64,000 nucleotides of DNA from Typha latifolia. Lineage: Eukaryota > Streptophyta > Magnoliopsida > Poales > Typhaceae. Shown here piece after piece: positions 24,885 to 36,553 of the stretch (within the stretch, counting starts at the first letter, position 1; every line of letters starts with the position of its first letter). Under the pieces are notes generated by a model. It was not told where the DNA came from and ran no database searches. It saw only the letters and a list, made by a program, of their open reading frames with translations. The stretch spans positions 3,224,001 to 3,288,000 of the forward strand of contig CM034103.1 of NCBI GenBank assembly GCA_019914945.1, in the 5' to 3' direction. A program made the translations under genes and the position numbers.

Positions 24885-25824
24885 GCTGGGCCACACTCTT
24901 ATATTTCTTTTGTTCGCCCACCAACTTTACGGTGACTGACTGCAGACAAAAGCTGTGCCTTTCTTTTGTTGATCTATGTTTTTTTTTTTCCTTTTGGCCT
25001 TTGAGCTTCCCTTTGTTCTCACATCACTCACCATCTGTGTTACACTCTAACTATTTTTAATCAAGGTTGACGGATGACTTTGAATAGATTTGGGTGTAGT
25101 ATATATGATCGAGCTTAGAGGTCGACTAGCTCTACGATAGTTCTTTAATAATATTCATGGAGAGCTAGCTAGCTAGCTGAGGAAACTACTAAAGAAAGAA
25201 GACGAAGTCTATCGAAGAAAAGAAGGCACAGGGAGCTGTCAAGAAACTGTATCAACGACAGTGGAAGGTGAGCAGGCAATCAACCAATCATACATTTTGG
25301 CAGTCTCCCATGGTAAAAGGAAAGAGGGGGATGAATCCTACTCAAAATTGCTACTGGGTCAAAGAATTTATCTTATTCATATACATGAGTATAAATCTAA
25401 GTTGTTTGTTTTCTCTCTCCCTTGGAGCACTGGCGTTCGAACGGGACCTCGAGCATTCAAATGATCTCCTGGAATAGTGTTTGATCGAATTCGGTTTGAA
25501 ATGATACTTGAGACTTATAGCATGCACCCAATCATTAGGGTATATTAGTGAGAAGTGAAAGAAGAAAAGTTGCTACATAGAATCCAAAGAGGAGGAGCTT
25601 TTGAGTTCTATCTCTATTTGGGTATATTTTATACTAAATCTTTTACTCCTTTCCATTTGTCGTGTAGTAGTGTGTGAGAGATTGGTTACTCTTGAGGCAG
25701 TTTGTTTTTCTACTTGGAGCCACATGTTTTATAAGACTGGATTATTCTGGATTTTAGATTTGGAGCTTGAGGGTATCATCTCCATCTTATTATGCTCACT
25801 CCTCTGTTATTAGGGACACAAGGT

Positions 25825-26216
25825 TGAATTAAAATTAATTTGAGTCCAATTAATATAGTATAAAAATAATTTTAATTTGAGCCAATTTTAAGATCGAGCT
25901 TCAACAAGTTCAAGTTCTTGAATAAGTTGGAACTAATATTTGATTCAATTGTGAAAGAATAAGAACTAATATAGTAATATTATGAGCCTTTAGATTTTGA
26001 TTTAAAATGTTCAGATTAGTCATATATATTATATAATATTAAGTATTGATTATTAATTTTGAGTATTATTGGTATAAATAGGTTCATGATCGAGTTTGGC
26101 TTAAGATTAATTTCGACCTTGTTTTACACATCAAGCTTGAATTAGCTACTCTCTAGCCGAGCTTAATCAAGCCTTAGTGAGAGGAACTCGAGCCGTCCGA
26201 TTATTTTGACAACATT
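25825..26216. mobile_element. remnant of the TAGGG/CGAGC-type repeat family
   Basis: The right end reads AACTCGAGCCGTCCGATTATTTTGACAAC, broken here as AACTCGAGCC then GATTATTTTGACAAC. Its reverse complement matches the left end of the element at 6929. The interior is a diverged series of GAGTTTGGCTTAAG- and AGCCGAGCTTAATCAAGCC-like phrases. The left border is approximate. Confidence 0.45.
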
Positions 26217-26722
26217 ATACATAAAGCCTTTATCCAAACTCTTTATCCATGTTTAGTTAAGAGTCTTTGTCAAATTGGAGTCTATCTCTCGTGTAGAGTG
26301 TAGAGCGGAAAGAATAATCTGATTCAAACGGTCACAAAATCTGATCCATAGAACTTGATTTAATTTCTCACAAGTAAACGTTAACAATAGACTTAATATA
26401 ATTTCCTAGTAACTAATGACTTCACAACTTCAAGTCTAATTTTTACAATATCTAGCTAACACTAAATAAGTTTAACTTGATTCCCTAGTAACTAATGAAG
26501 TCTAATGTTATAATATCTAGCTAACACTGTCCAAGGAACAGATGGTCTAATTCATGATAATTAAAAGATATCATCAGACATAACACTAGATTAATTTTTA
26601 ATAACTACATGCATTATTTATTTACCAGTTCTACATGCATACAGGTACCAACTCATACTTTCCACAGATAATTATTTGTTCAACCACAAGCTTAATTTTG
26701 TCCTTATTAAGCCAAAGTTTCA

Positions 26723-26777
<55 letters not shown>

Positions 26778-26824
26778 AGAATATTCAACAAAGCAACTTA
26801 TTTAATAAATTTATATAGTTATTA
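26217..26824. other. AT-rich spacer with (CT)n tract
   Basis: AT-rich DNA with no gene. A long (CT)n microsatellite with one interruption occupies 26722-26773. Confidence 0.5.
26722..26773. repeat. (CT)n microsatellite
   Basis: About 26 CT units with a single CTCCTC interruption, just outside the MITE-like copy that begins at 26825. Confidence 0.95.
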
Positions 26825-27330
26825 GGCTAAATTATAGTTAGACCTCCTGAACAATATCACTTATAAAGAACAAAAATTGATATCAAAACATCACAATGGC
26901 CAAGAAGTTGATTTTATAAAATTATCCTATGCCAATATGCACATTTAGGCTGTCAGAAAAGAGAGAGAATTTGATAGAGATTGGGAGAGAGAAATTAGGT
27001 AAGATTAAGAGGAAGAGGGGAAATTGAAAGCAATATCAGTATAGAACTCAGGATTGGGAGGAAAATGTTAGGGAAATGATTAATAAAAATTGAAAGGGTA
27101 TAAATATCTTAGTATAAATTTGGAGAGTCCTTCAACATGTATCATTTACAAATCAATTTCGGATGGAAAACCAAATAGCAGGCTAACATAAGGGGTCATT
27201 TTTAAACATTTAAAATAGTTAAGGTGATATTAGTGTCACAATGTTATTCTTTTTTTTTAATATTCCAGTAGGTATAAATGGTATTGGGTCATAGACTCAT
27301 AGTTGAGAAGGTTTAGGAGTAATTTAGCCA
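26825..27330 (-). mobile_element. MITE-like TIR element, copy 2, with 8-bp target duplication
   Basis: Begins GGCTAAATTA and ends TAATTTAGCC(A), a perfect 10-bp inverted repeat. It is flanked on both sides by AGTTATTA (26817-26824 and 27331-27338), a direct repeat of the length made by hAT-type transposases. It is about 506 bp with no coding capacity. The interior matches the copy at 17788-18377 in the opposite orientation. Confidence 0.75.
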
Positions 27331-27338
27331 AGTTATTA

Positions 27339-27959
27339 GAACTATGTTAAGCTATTAGGCTCTTAAATGGGGAGCTCTTTGACAGTCACATTTGCCTCTG
27401 CATGTCTTTGTTCTATAAGCAATAACTTTCTCTACTGGCATAGCAAATTCTGCTGCTTAATTTTGAACTCCTGATAACAAACTATGGCTGGTAACTGATC
27501 TCTTAACAAGACTTCTGAGATCACATTCCTCTGTTTACTTTTATTATCTTCATATTAGTGAACAAATTTTGAAGGACTAGTTGCTCCAGGGAAAAGAGCC
27601 AAAAGATTAGCGAAATCGAGCTTGTTACGCAGGTTAGAAGATCTTTTAAAATATGTAGATCATCACATAATATAACATGAAAGACTTCAGATACCTGCAA
27701 TCAAACTCACTTATGACTTACAATCATGGACATCATAGAGCTCCCTAGAAAGCAAAACAGTTGATCATCTACATTCAACTCTGTGATGATGACCAGTGTA
27801 CAGCATACTTAAGAGAAAGAAAGAAAAAGAACAGAGAAAAGCTCATATCTGACAAACATACAACTATGACAAGCGATCGAAATGCAATATTTATCGATCC
27901 TAATGGGAAGATACTGATAAGATTAGGATGTCAACAATATGGTGGTGATGGCATCAAAT
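27339..27959. other. 3' flank of the CLE peptide gene
   Basis: No gene is supported. The part nearest 27960 should hold the 3' UTR of the minus-strand CLE gene. A small open frame at 27761-27976 on the + strand is antisense to it and has no family features. Confidence 0.5.
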
Positions 27960-28208
27960 CTACCTGTTGGATATAGGATTTAGGCCATTAGGAACTTCAT
28001 GTTTGCTGTCACTGAACTGAGAAGTAGAGTTGCAAATCTGTGGATCCAGCTTCATATTTCGAGTTGCGGAAGAGGAAAGAAGACGCCGCATTGAATTGCT
28101 AGACAACCTGAGCTTGTTTGTCTGCTGACTTAATGAGAATAAAATGAGGCAGAGAAGAAGCATACATAGTACTAAATCTGATCTTCCAATGCATTGATCT
28201 CTTGCCAT
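27960..28208 (-). CDS. CLE-family peptide precursor, TDIF/CLE41-44-like
   Basis: Small intronless gene for an 82-residue precursor. From the second in-frame Met (28208) it has a short basic start (MARDQCIGRSD), a strongly hydrophobic signal segment (LVLCMLLLCLILFSL), a basic/Ser-rich variable region, and a C-terminal CLE box, HEVPNGLNPISN, followed by Arg and the stop. TDIF from CLE41/CLE44 is HEVPSGPNPISN, so this differs only at positions 5 (S to N) and 7 (P to L). TDIF is secreted from phloem and perceived by the PXY/TDR receptor kinase to keep cambium dividing and block xylem differentiation. That role is inferred here from the peptide only. Loss of Pro7, one of the two residues normally hydroxylated, is unusual. 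I prefer the 28208 start over the upstream Met at 28280 because it places the hydrophobic segment at the usual distance and puts a TATA-like box about 70 bp upstream. Confidence 0.85.
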   Translation of the reverse strand: MARDQCIGRSDLVLCMLLLCLILFSLSQQTNKLRLSSNSMRRLLSSSATRNMKLDPQICNSTSQFSDSKHEVPNGLNPISNR

Positions 28209-28278
28209 GCAGATGCAGTGGACTACAAATTTGTAGCAAGAAGTAAGAAGTAAAAGGTGGCCTAAGAAGTATAAGCAC

Positions 28279-28291
28279 ATATATATTGTTA
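28279..28291 (-). promoter_or_regulatory. TATA-like box of the CLE gene
   Basis: On the minus strand AATATATATGTGC lies about 70-80 bp before the chosen ATG at 28208, a plausible TATA position. It is a compositional match only, in AT-rich DNA. Confidence 0.35.
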
Positions 28292-30084
28292 CAAGAAAGG
28301 ACTAAATTTTTAAACTTGGGTGCAAAAATATGACAAGGAAGTAAAGATTAATTAGTACCCTTTCTATCCACTTTTTTGAAGTAGATAATTACTTTAAGAT
28401 GCTTAATAGAATGACTGGATAATTTATGGAACAAATTTAAAGTTGAAAACTCTACTCCAACAGGACAAAGCTGAACCAAATAGAATCTCTGCTTCAAAGT
28501 GCAAATAAAAGTGAACTCAATCTCCTTTTAACTCATGATAAAGGCCTACCCAACCCACTTAAGATTGCCAATGTGTCATAAATTTGCTATGATTGTAAAT
28601 GGATAATATGCATATACCTGTTTGTAAAACTAGCATGATTCTAGGATCAAAACTATTTTTGATCCTAGAGGTCAACAAATGGATAATAGAGTGATGTAGT
28701 CATATAGATTTGTCTAGGGAAAGAAAATAACATAAGTTGTCTACAGTCAACTCTGAGAATTTAGAGAGGATCTCCTTCAGATCATCTTTTCTTTTCATTC
28801 TCTTTCTGTCAAAGAATCTTTCCTTTATCCTTTTTTTCTTTGTTATTTATTCATTCTGGCACTCTTCAAATCAATATCAATTCTGAGCTTATGTAGTGAT
28901 TCTTAACAGCAGTAACTTTCACTAAAGAGCGAAACTTTTGCTAGGTTGATGGTTAGTAAAGAGACGAGTGTTTTTTTACTTTGTGGGGCATTCTATGTAG
29001 AAAAAGATGATAGAAGAGACTAAGCATGCTATCTTCTCCAAAGACATAAAAGTAACTGATCTTATTTGAAGTCTTCTCTATCTAAATCATCTCTAGAAAT
29101 TCCAAAGGTTGTCTCCATCTTGGGGTGAAAAATGAAAAAGAAATCTACTTCTTATGTCAAAAAGTAGCTTTATCACTATGATTTCTCAGTAGATTTCTTG
29201 GCGTCTGTTTAAAGGGCACTGAAATTACTTTGAGAATGTCAGTTTAAGAATTAACTAAGATTGGAACTGCTTTAGTGTTCTGATTGTTATTAATATATTC
29301 TTGTGTGTATAATGCAAAACGAGTATTAGATTCTTTACTCCATGATGGCCACCATAACTCTATGGCTCTAAAAGCTTAAGCTTATTTAGAGACAACAATT
29401 ATTTTAATATTGAACACTTTTGGAATTAATTAACATTGATGGTCAAATTATACTCAAAGAAGCATCTTAAAATCAAGAGCCTTTTTAGCTGGTTATTGAT
29501 GATTAGGAACTTTGATTCTACTTTTATTATTATTTTTCTTCAAAAGCTAAAAGGTAAACTATAAGCTCAACAAAAGGTTAATCTTGTTTAGATATAGATG
29601 CACTTCAGCTCCACCAACTTTTGGCCAACATACTAAGCCGTCTAATATAAATTTCAAGCTACGTACGTCACCGAACTAATCCAAATTAAACGTCATCAAG
29701 ACATTGCTCTAAATTGCCACACACTATCGAGACATTAATTAAACCAAGTCGAGCCACTAAGCCAAGCCACTAGATTACTAAGTAAATTTATCCATAATAA
29801 TTACTTGAGTTTGGAGTCAACCTTGTAACCTTCTTAATTATAGGGAAGGTAATTTTATTAAAGTTGGTTAGTTTGATTCTATTTATTTATTTTGGCTGGT
29901 TTGATTCTATTTTCAAGACAACAAAATGATGAAGAAATACTTCAATGTTTTTCAGACAGTTAGGCATTTGGGTTTTAGTTGATTTGATTTTAATGATCCA
30001 ACATATTGGTAATCAATCACTGAAAGCTATCAAAGTGATAAACAATTAGAAAAAATTGCCCTACAAATACCAGATGATCATCGA
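28292..30084. other. intergenic, upstream of CLE gene, with one dispersed repeat
   Basis: Probably includes the CLE promoter. Apart from the repeat at 29573-29853, this is AT-rich sequence in which I see no gene. Confidence 0.5.
29573..29853 (+). repeat. dispersed repeat family 2, copy 1
   Basis: Collinear with 38382-38667: matching phrases include TTAGATATA, the ACCAACTTTTGGCCAACATAC and AAGCCGTCTAATATAAATTT region, AGACATTGCTC, AAGCCACTA, CCATAATAATTACTTG, GGAGT and GTAACCTTCTTAATTA. The two are about 70% alike by eye and in the same orientation. Non-coding. Confidence 0.65.
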
Positions 30085-30480
30085 GCAAGTCGGGCTGGGC
30101 TTTTCGGATAGACCAACCTTAAGTATTTGTTCTTAGCCCATCTCATTAATAACTTAGGCCAGGCTAGGTTCAGGCCGAGTTAAAATATTATAGTATGCTA
30201 TGCTCGCTAGCCCCTGAGATATCTAAGTATATGCCAAGCATGGCAAGTCATATTTAAAAAATAATATATCTTATTGGGCTAAACAAAATGGGCATCACTG
30301 AAAATATTGTAGTTGATTTTCATAGAAACATAGTTGGCATCTATTCAGAGACTAAAACGAAATAAGCGAGCTGGGCCACGGGCAAACGTAGTAGATTGGG
30401 TTGAGTAAGCCAAGGCTTAGCTCACGATGTTTATTACCATCTCGAACTCGAGTCGAATGATAGGCGGATCAGGACAAGGA
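30085..30480 (+). repeat. dispersed repeat, copy 2 (CGAGCTCGAGC-rich)
   Basis: The collinear partner of 7974-8372: GGCCAGGCTAGGTTCAGGCC, AATATTATAGT, CTAGCCCCTGAGATATC, CTTATTGGGCTAAAC, GAGCTGGGCCACGGGC and ACCATCTCGAACTCGAGTCG appear in the same order. It ends in a poly-T run at 30481-30493. Confidence 0.6.
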
Positions 30481-32861
30481 TTTTTTTTTTTTTATCTTTA
30501 TCATTTCTCACAATACATTACTTTAGTTTACACCCTATATTTTTGTATAATCTGTTTATAGCCTAAATTTATTATCTAAATATGAGTGACACATGTAACA
30601 TAAATAAATAAAATATAGGGTCTAAAGCGCAACAAACAGCTATTTAGTTAACAAATGAGAATTACAAATAGCGGCCTACATTTTTTTACTATATTATAAA
30701 TTAAGCTATGTCTTTTCATTAATTAATTACAAATAAATCTCTCTATTTATTATACTCCTATTGTCGAATTTATACCCCTATTTCCACTAACAATCTTCTC
30801 CTGCCCAAGCTAAGTATAAATGATAAAGTTATAAATAGCTGCCTACATTTTTATTTACTATACTTAAAAAAGTGTTGAGGCATACCGTACTATTTGATAG
30901 ATATTAATAACTTAACGTGACCATCAAGTTAATTTAATTATAAAACTAAATTAAGCCATCAAAATAAGTTGAAGATAAACTTAAGCACTAGTTCTCAATA
31001 AAATAGGATCAAATTAAGTTCTAAAATACTCAATTCTCGTTCAAACATCAAATTGAGGGATTTGGATAAGCAGCGGCTGGGTGAATCAGGTTTAATTTTA
31101 AGGGGGGTGGTAGTTTATAATTTTATATTAATAAGTTGGGTAGACTTGACCCAATCTGTATACTTAAATTAAGTTAAAATAGTTTATTAGTATAAATCTA
31201 AACACGATCTGATTATTAATCGGGTTATGAAGATTAACCTATTTACGGTGTTGATTATTCAGTAATCCAGTAGTAGTTATTTACGGTCATAAAAAACCTT
31301 CTTGGGATAATTTTGCATTTAATGAAAGAAGGAGGATAACTTTGGTATCTGATAAAAAAAGAAAGTGGATTAATTCAAAGCAAAATGCTGAGAGATCTTG
31401 GAATGGAGAGCATTAATTGAGAAGGAAAGATATTAATTAACCTAATAATAAAGGTGACTTCCTAAATTTTTTCTATGAAGGATAACGGTTACAAAATGCT
31501 CTAAGGTCTTGTTTGGAAGTTGGGCACTAGATTGCTAACCTTATTTCTTAGTCTTGATTTAAATACCTCAGAACTAGTTTTGTGGGCTTCTAAGACTTAT
31601 TTCTAAGCTTATGCATATACGTCTGCAACTATTGCTAACGTAGGCTTACATATTATTATTATTACTATATATTTTCTTAAAAAATATAGGTTAATATTTT
31701 ATTTGAAATAATAATATAGTTTTAATGTGAGGCTATAACTAATTACTCTATATTGAACTCATGAATATAAAATATATATATATATATATATATAATATCA
31801 AACTACCTAATAAACCACTCGGACCTCAGGCGAGCTCTCCAATTTGGCTTTGTAAATTTTTTTTCAAATCCGCCTCCTATCTCGCAACCGTCGCAATCAA
31901 ACCCATCTACAACGCTAGGAGTTCCGGCTTCCAGCTGGCGACTTTTCTAAGATACGATAATTCTACGTCCAAGCCGTAATCGGACGGCTCAGATTCATCC
32001 TCTTCAAAGAATGACTAGATAAATGCCCTATGAATAACCGCCACATCATCACCAAGCAAAAGGATTTTATTTCATCCTCTCAAAAAAAAGAAAAAACCAA
32101 ACTAGTCTTTCTAATGATGATGGTTTCACTTTGCTTCTCCCCTACTTAATTACTTCACTTTATTAGGTTATTAGGGAAAAAAAGTTATAATTTTAGTCAT
32201 TAATAATATTCTAATGGGCCAGCCATTTCTCAGGTGCCTAAGCATCCTCAAGCCATATAAATATTCCACCATATAGTTATTGAAATATCTAGGAGTTAAG
32301 GAATAAGATTCATAAACTAATATGAAGGCCAGTAGTAGACTCTGTTGTGGGACCTGGATAGGTACAAGAATAAGTTCTGGCTCCAAAGCCAAGCTAATGC
32401 CAGTTGCCAATCTCCCCCTACTTCTCTCTGCCATCTTCTTGTTCTCTTCTGCTGCTCTTTCGACTTTTGCAACTGACTGACACAAAGATTTGAACTGCGC
32501 AGAGGATGCAAACCATCTCATGAACTCCTTTGAGTCCCACTTCTCCCCCCTCCAAAGTACAAATCTTTGTCTTATTTGCCAGTTGCATGCAAAGACTTTG
32601 ATTCTTTGTACTAGCCTTCAAAGGGTTTTAGAAAGGATTTAGTCTTTGTTTCAGGTTGTTTCTTTTTTCTCTGGTGAATTCCATGAGATGGGTACTGAAG
32701 GATGCAACCATCATGTGATGATGCGTTTGGAAAGAAATGAAAAGGACCAACCTGCACAGGTAGTGGTGTACAAATTCCTTGTTGAAGTCTGTTATGTTCA
32801 TCAGTTGGGTGTTTTTTGGGAAGCAGATGGTTTAAAAGAGACGTGACTGAATTGAAGAGTG
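30481..32861. other. AT-rich intergenic region and fucosyltransferase promoter
   Basis: No gene is supported. The last several hundred bases should hold the promoter and 5' leader of the glycosyltransferase. Overlapping minus-strand frames between 32171 and 32877 have no recognisable domain and no splice logic. Confidence 0.5.
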
Positions 32862-35800
32862 ATGGAATCGACGACACGGAAGAGCCTTGAAAGGATTATC
32901 TCTCAGAAAGCCTTGCAGATGAGCAGCTCCACTACTTGTAAGATTTGGGTGTTGGGTTTCTTCTCTGGTGTTTGCATTACATATCTCTTTCTTGTGGCTT
33001 TCTCTTCCTTCCCAATTTCGGCGCCGCGATTGGTGTACTCGAGGTCTCAGAGAGCAAGTTTGCAGAATTCAAGGTTACCTGATTCTGGTATGAGTCATGT
33101 ATACTACTCATATTTCCTGGCTATGAATTTTAGGTTAATTTTAACTTTTACTCTTTCTGGTTATGAAGCCTCTGCCTTCATTATTCTTTATCTGGAAGCA
33201 AAGAAATGTGTAACTTTTTGGTCTTCACACATAATTTTATCTGAATAATTTTTTATTCAGCCTTCGGTCTTGTTTGCTCTTGGAAACAATTAGAGTCTTT
33301 TCTTTTGATTCCGCTATCTTATCAATTAGAGTCTTGGTTCTGCCTGGATGTTGAAGTGAGGCCTTATGCCTTAGCAAACTTGGGAAAAAAGATGAATTCT
33401 AGGAAGATAGTAGATTTCATACTGCCATAACTATCTGGTTCTTGATGATTGGGGTTAATCCTGGTGAATATGGATTTATGGATGTCATATTCGGACATAA
33501 TTGGTGCGGTAAGGCTTGCCCGTCGCATGATGCCTCTTTTTATATTTGGACCTAATAGTGCAAAATTGCTTTGGTTCCTCCCATGAATGTCAACCTATAT
33601 GGACCGGCGGATGGTGGTTTTAATTGAATCATCCAACAAATTAAGAGACAGGGGCTTGTTAATTTGATTCTTGTCAGCTTAGAAATTCTGAGCGTTGGCA
33701 AAATGCTGCAAGTGAATATTATATTGGAATGTGGCATTTGTTTTAGCTTCTACATCCACTAGTTAACTTCTCTCTAAAAAGTACTCTACTATTTAGAAAC
33801 TGCGTATACTTTTGGACTAGATGTTATTTTCCACTTGAGTGCCTTTTCACGATTTTGATCAGAAGACACTTCTAAATGCAGAGTGTCATACAGACGGCGA
33901 CTTTATTGTACAACAAAAGTTGGGAATTGCTAAGAATGGGCAGCTGAGTGATCAGGAGAAGATCATGAATCTTTACGCTACTTGGAGTAATTTACTTGGA
34001 GCAAAAGATGCTGCAAATGAAGCTCCCCTGGGAGGAATTCAGAATTCAAGAGTACCACAAGCTCCTCATGTTGAGAATTGTAAATTAAATGTCGAAAGAA
34101 ACTGGCATTTTGACAGTCGTGGTGGCAATGGAAGTTTTCCTGCTTGGACATTATGGAGAGGATTGTTGGGACTTGAGTTATTTAAACATGCATCATCAAA
34201 ACGGCCAGAGCATATGCAGTTTGCACACCTTGAAGAGTTCGAAGGTGCTTATCCTCCTTGGGTATGTGAACATATCAGCATATGTTATGGTAGAATTTCT
34301 TAAAAAATGTTAATTTTCTGTAAGCTTTTATTGTTTATCAGAATTTATGCTTTTTTTCTGATGAAGGGGGGATGATCTTCAAGGGCATTACAATTATCAG
34401 GGAGACTGTATTCTTAAGATTTTGCGGTTCTCTTATAAAAGTCATGATTGCTGAAATTTTGATCAGTCCTCAATTCTTTTATTTTGATTGAATGCCTCTC
34501 TTTTTGTGAACAGTTATTCGACAGAACATATTATACCATCCTCTGGTCTTAAATAACACACGAAAAGTATTTAGATTTGGTACTTTGATCAGCCCTGGGT
34601 TGATATTTTCATTCTGAAAATTTTCCATATTATCTTAAAGTGATTTTTTTTTACATTGAAAACTGTCAGGTAGTAGGATCAGATGAGAACAACTATCCTT
34701 TAACTAGGCAAGTACAGAGAGATATATGGATTCACCAACATCCACAGGACTGCAACCATCCTAGCTTACGATTTCTGGTTGCTGATTGGGAGAAGCTACC
34801 AGGATTTGGCATGGGGGCTCAATTCGCAGGAATGACTGGGCTGCTCGCCATTGCAATAAATGAAAAACGCATTCTTGTTACAAACTATTACAATCGGGCT
34901 GATCATGGTGGCTGCCAAGGTAGCAAATCTATGATAAAAGATATATTTGATTTGCTTTAGAAAATTATCAGCTTGACCAGTAAAATAATCAAAATGAAAG
35001 TATAGACATTAAGAAACCTCAAGAATTATTTGACAGGTTCATCATGGTCTCACTGGTCTTGCTACTTTTTCTCTGAAACATCTCTTGCGTGCCGCGAGCG
35101 TGCCTTTGAGCTTATGAGTAGCCCAGAAGCTTGGAGGGATGGAATAATAACAGTGAAGGAGAACTATACCTCAAAACAATTATGGGCTGGACGAATACCG
35201 AGGTATCTTATCAGTTTGTTTCTTTTAATAACTCTGTACACCGATGTGGCATGAAATTGAGCTTTCTTGCAATGTCCCAATATCCAGAGTATGGGGTGAG
35301 CCATGGAGTTATTTGCAACCCACAACTGACATAGATGGGAGTTTACTTATGCATCATCGTAAGATGGACCGGAGATGGTGGCGAGCACAGGTTGTTAGGC
35401 CTTCCTTCGTCAGAACTCAGAAGGATCTTGCTCATCTTTGTTTATGATTTTGCCTCTTCATTGCTATTATTTCTCTATTGAAACAATGATGTTAGTTAGA
35501 ATAACACCATTAATTTTAGTCAGTCTAGCCATATTAATTTGTCTTTCAGCTAGTTTGGTGTATCCTATCTTCAATTCCTAATGATCCTGTATTCTTTTGT
35601 ACTTGTTACTTTGAAGTTCATATGTAATCTGAAACCTTTTTCAGGCTATACGATATTTAATGAGGTTTCAAACTGAGTACACATGCAATCTGTTAAACGA
35701 GGCTCGACATGCTGCATTTGGTCTGCAATCTGCAAAACTTGTTATTGAAAACCTTCCTGCAGATTTGCCAAAGGTGTGCAACTTATAGTTTATTGAATGC

Positions 35801-36414
35801 TTTTTGTGGATTTAATCATGAGGTTCTGCTTTTTTAGGTCACTGCTAATAGACCACAGCCTGATATCGAACGCTTTGTGTGGTCGGATTATAAACCATGG
35901 ATGCCAAGGCCTCTCCTTAGCATGCATGTGAGAATGGGGGACAAAGCTTGTGAAATGAAGGTAGTCGGTTTCGCAAACTACATGGATTTGGCAGACCGCA
36001 TCAAAGAGCGCTTTCCAACCCTTCAAAACATATGGCTCTCGACAGAAATGATGGCATGCCATTTCCTTTTATTTATCTTACCGATCTTAATCTTAGTGCT
36101 TATGAGGATCATCACACATCACAATTTGCATGCAGGAAGTAATTGAGAAAACTAGATTATATCCTCATTGGAACTTCTATTACACAAATGTAACACGGCA
36201 AGCTGGAAACATGACAATGGCCACGTACGAGGCAAGCCTTGGTCGCGAGATTAGCACAAATTATCCCCTCGTCAACTTCTTAATGGCTACCGAAGCTGAT
36301 TTCTTCGTTGGAGCTTTGGGGTCAACATGGTGCTATCTCATAGACGGTATGCGAAACACCGGAGGCAAGGTAATGGCTGGGTATCTAAGTGTCAACAAGG
36401 ATCGCTTTTGGTGA
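32862..36414 (+). CDS. plant fucosyltransferase-like type II membrane protein
   Basis: Eight exons: 32862-33087, 33840-34261, 34670-34919, 35037-35202, 35288-35390, 35645-35773, 35838-36053, 36136-36414. They join in frame to 596 residues. A short cytosolic tail, one membrane segment (about residues 28-47, IWVLGFFSGVCITYLFLVAF) and a variable stem suggest a Golgi type II enzyme. The C-terminal catalytic region (about 215-596) has conserved blocks CNHPSLRFLVADWEKLPGFG, RILVTNYYNRADHGGC, PRPLLSMHVRMGDKACEM, IWLSTEM and FFVGALGSTWCYLIDGM. HVRMGDK resembles the basic nucleotide-sugar motif of alpha-1,6-fucosyltransferase-type folds, and plant databases usually label this family that way. I know of no confirmed acceptor for this plant family. 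All introns are GT-AG except the seventh, which reads GC-AG (donor ATG|GCATGC at 36054). Confidence 0.85.
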
Positions 36415-36476
36415 CATTGGTTATCTTGAAACCTTCCTGGATCTCCGAAGTACATAGAATTAAGTATATAATCTCC

Positions 36477-36479
<3 letters not shown>

Positions 36480-36552
<73 letters not shown>
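36480..36552. repeat. compound (AT)n(AG)n microsatellite
   Basis: About 16 AT units run directly into about 20 AG units, 66 bp after the stop codon, so probably inside the 3' UTR. Confidence 0.95.

Positions 36553-36553
<1 letters not shown>

Larger units (their letters stand above)
24124..25824. other. intergenic, microsatellite-rich, no gene
   Basis: Contains the (CT)n, (GGAGT)n and (AT)n tracts listed separately between 24692 and 24884. Small open frames at 24668-25060 and 25261-25813 have no recognisable domain and overlap repeats. Nothing else is supported. Confidence 0.5.

Noticed and set aside
24668..25060. 130-residue frame beginning with Ser-Leu repeats
   Set aside because: Built from CT, GGAGT and AT microsatellites; no recognisable protein.
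32171..32877. Several overlapping minus-strand frames upstream of the fucosyltransferase-like gene
   Set aside because: No family features, mutually overlapping, and within the expected promoter and leader of the + strand gene.
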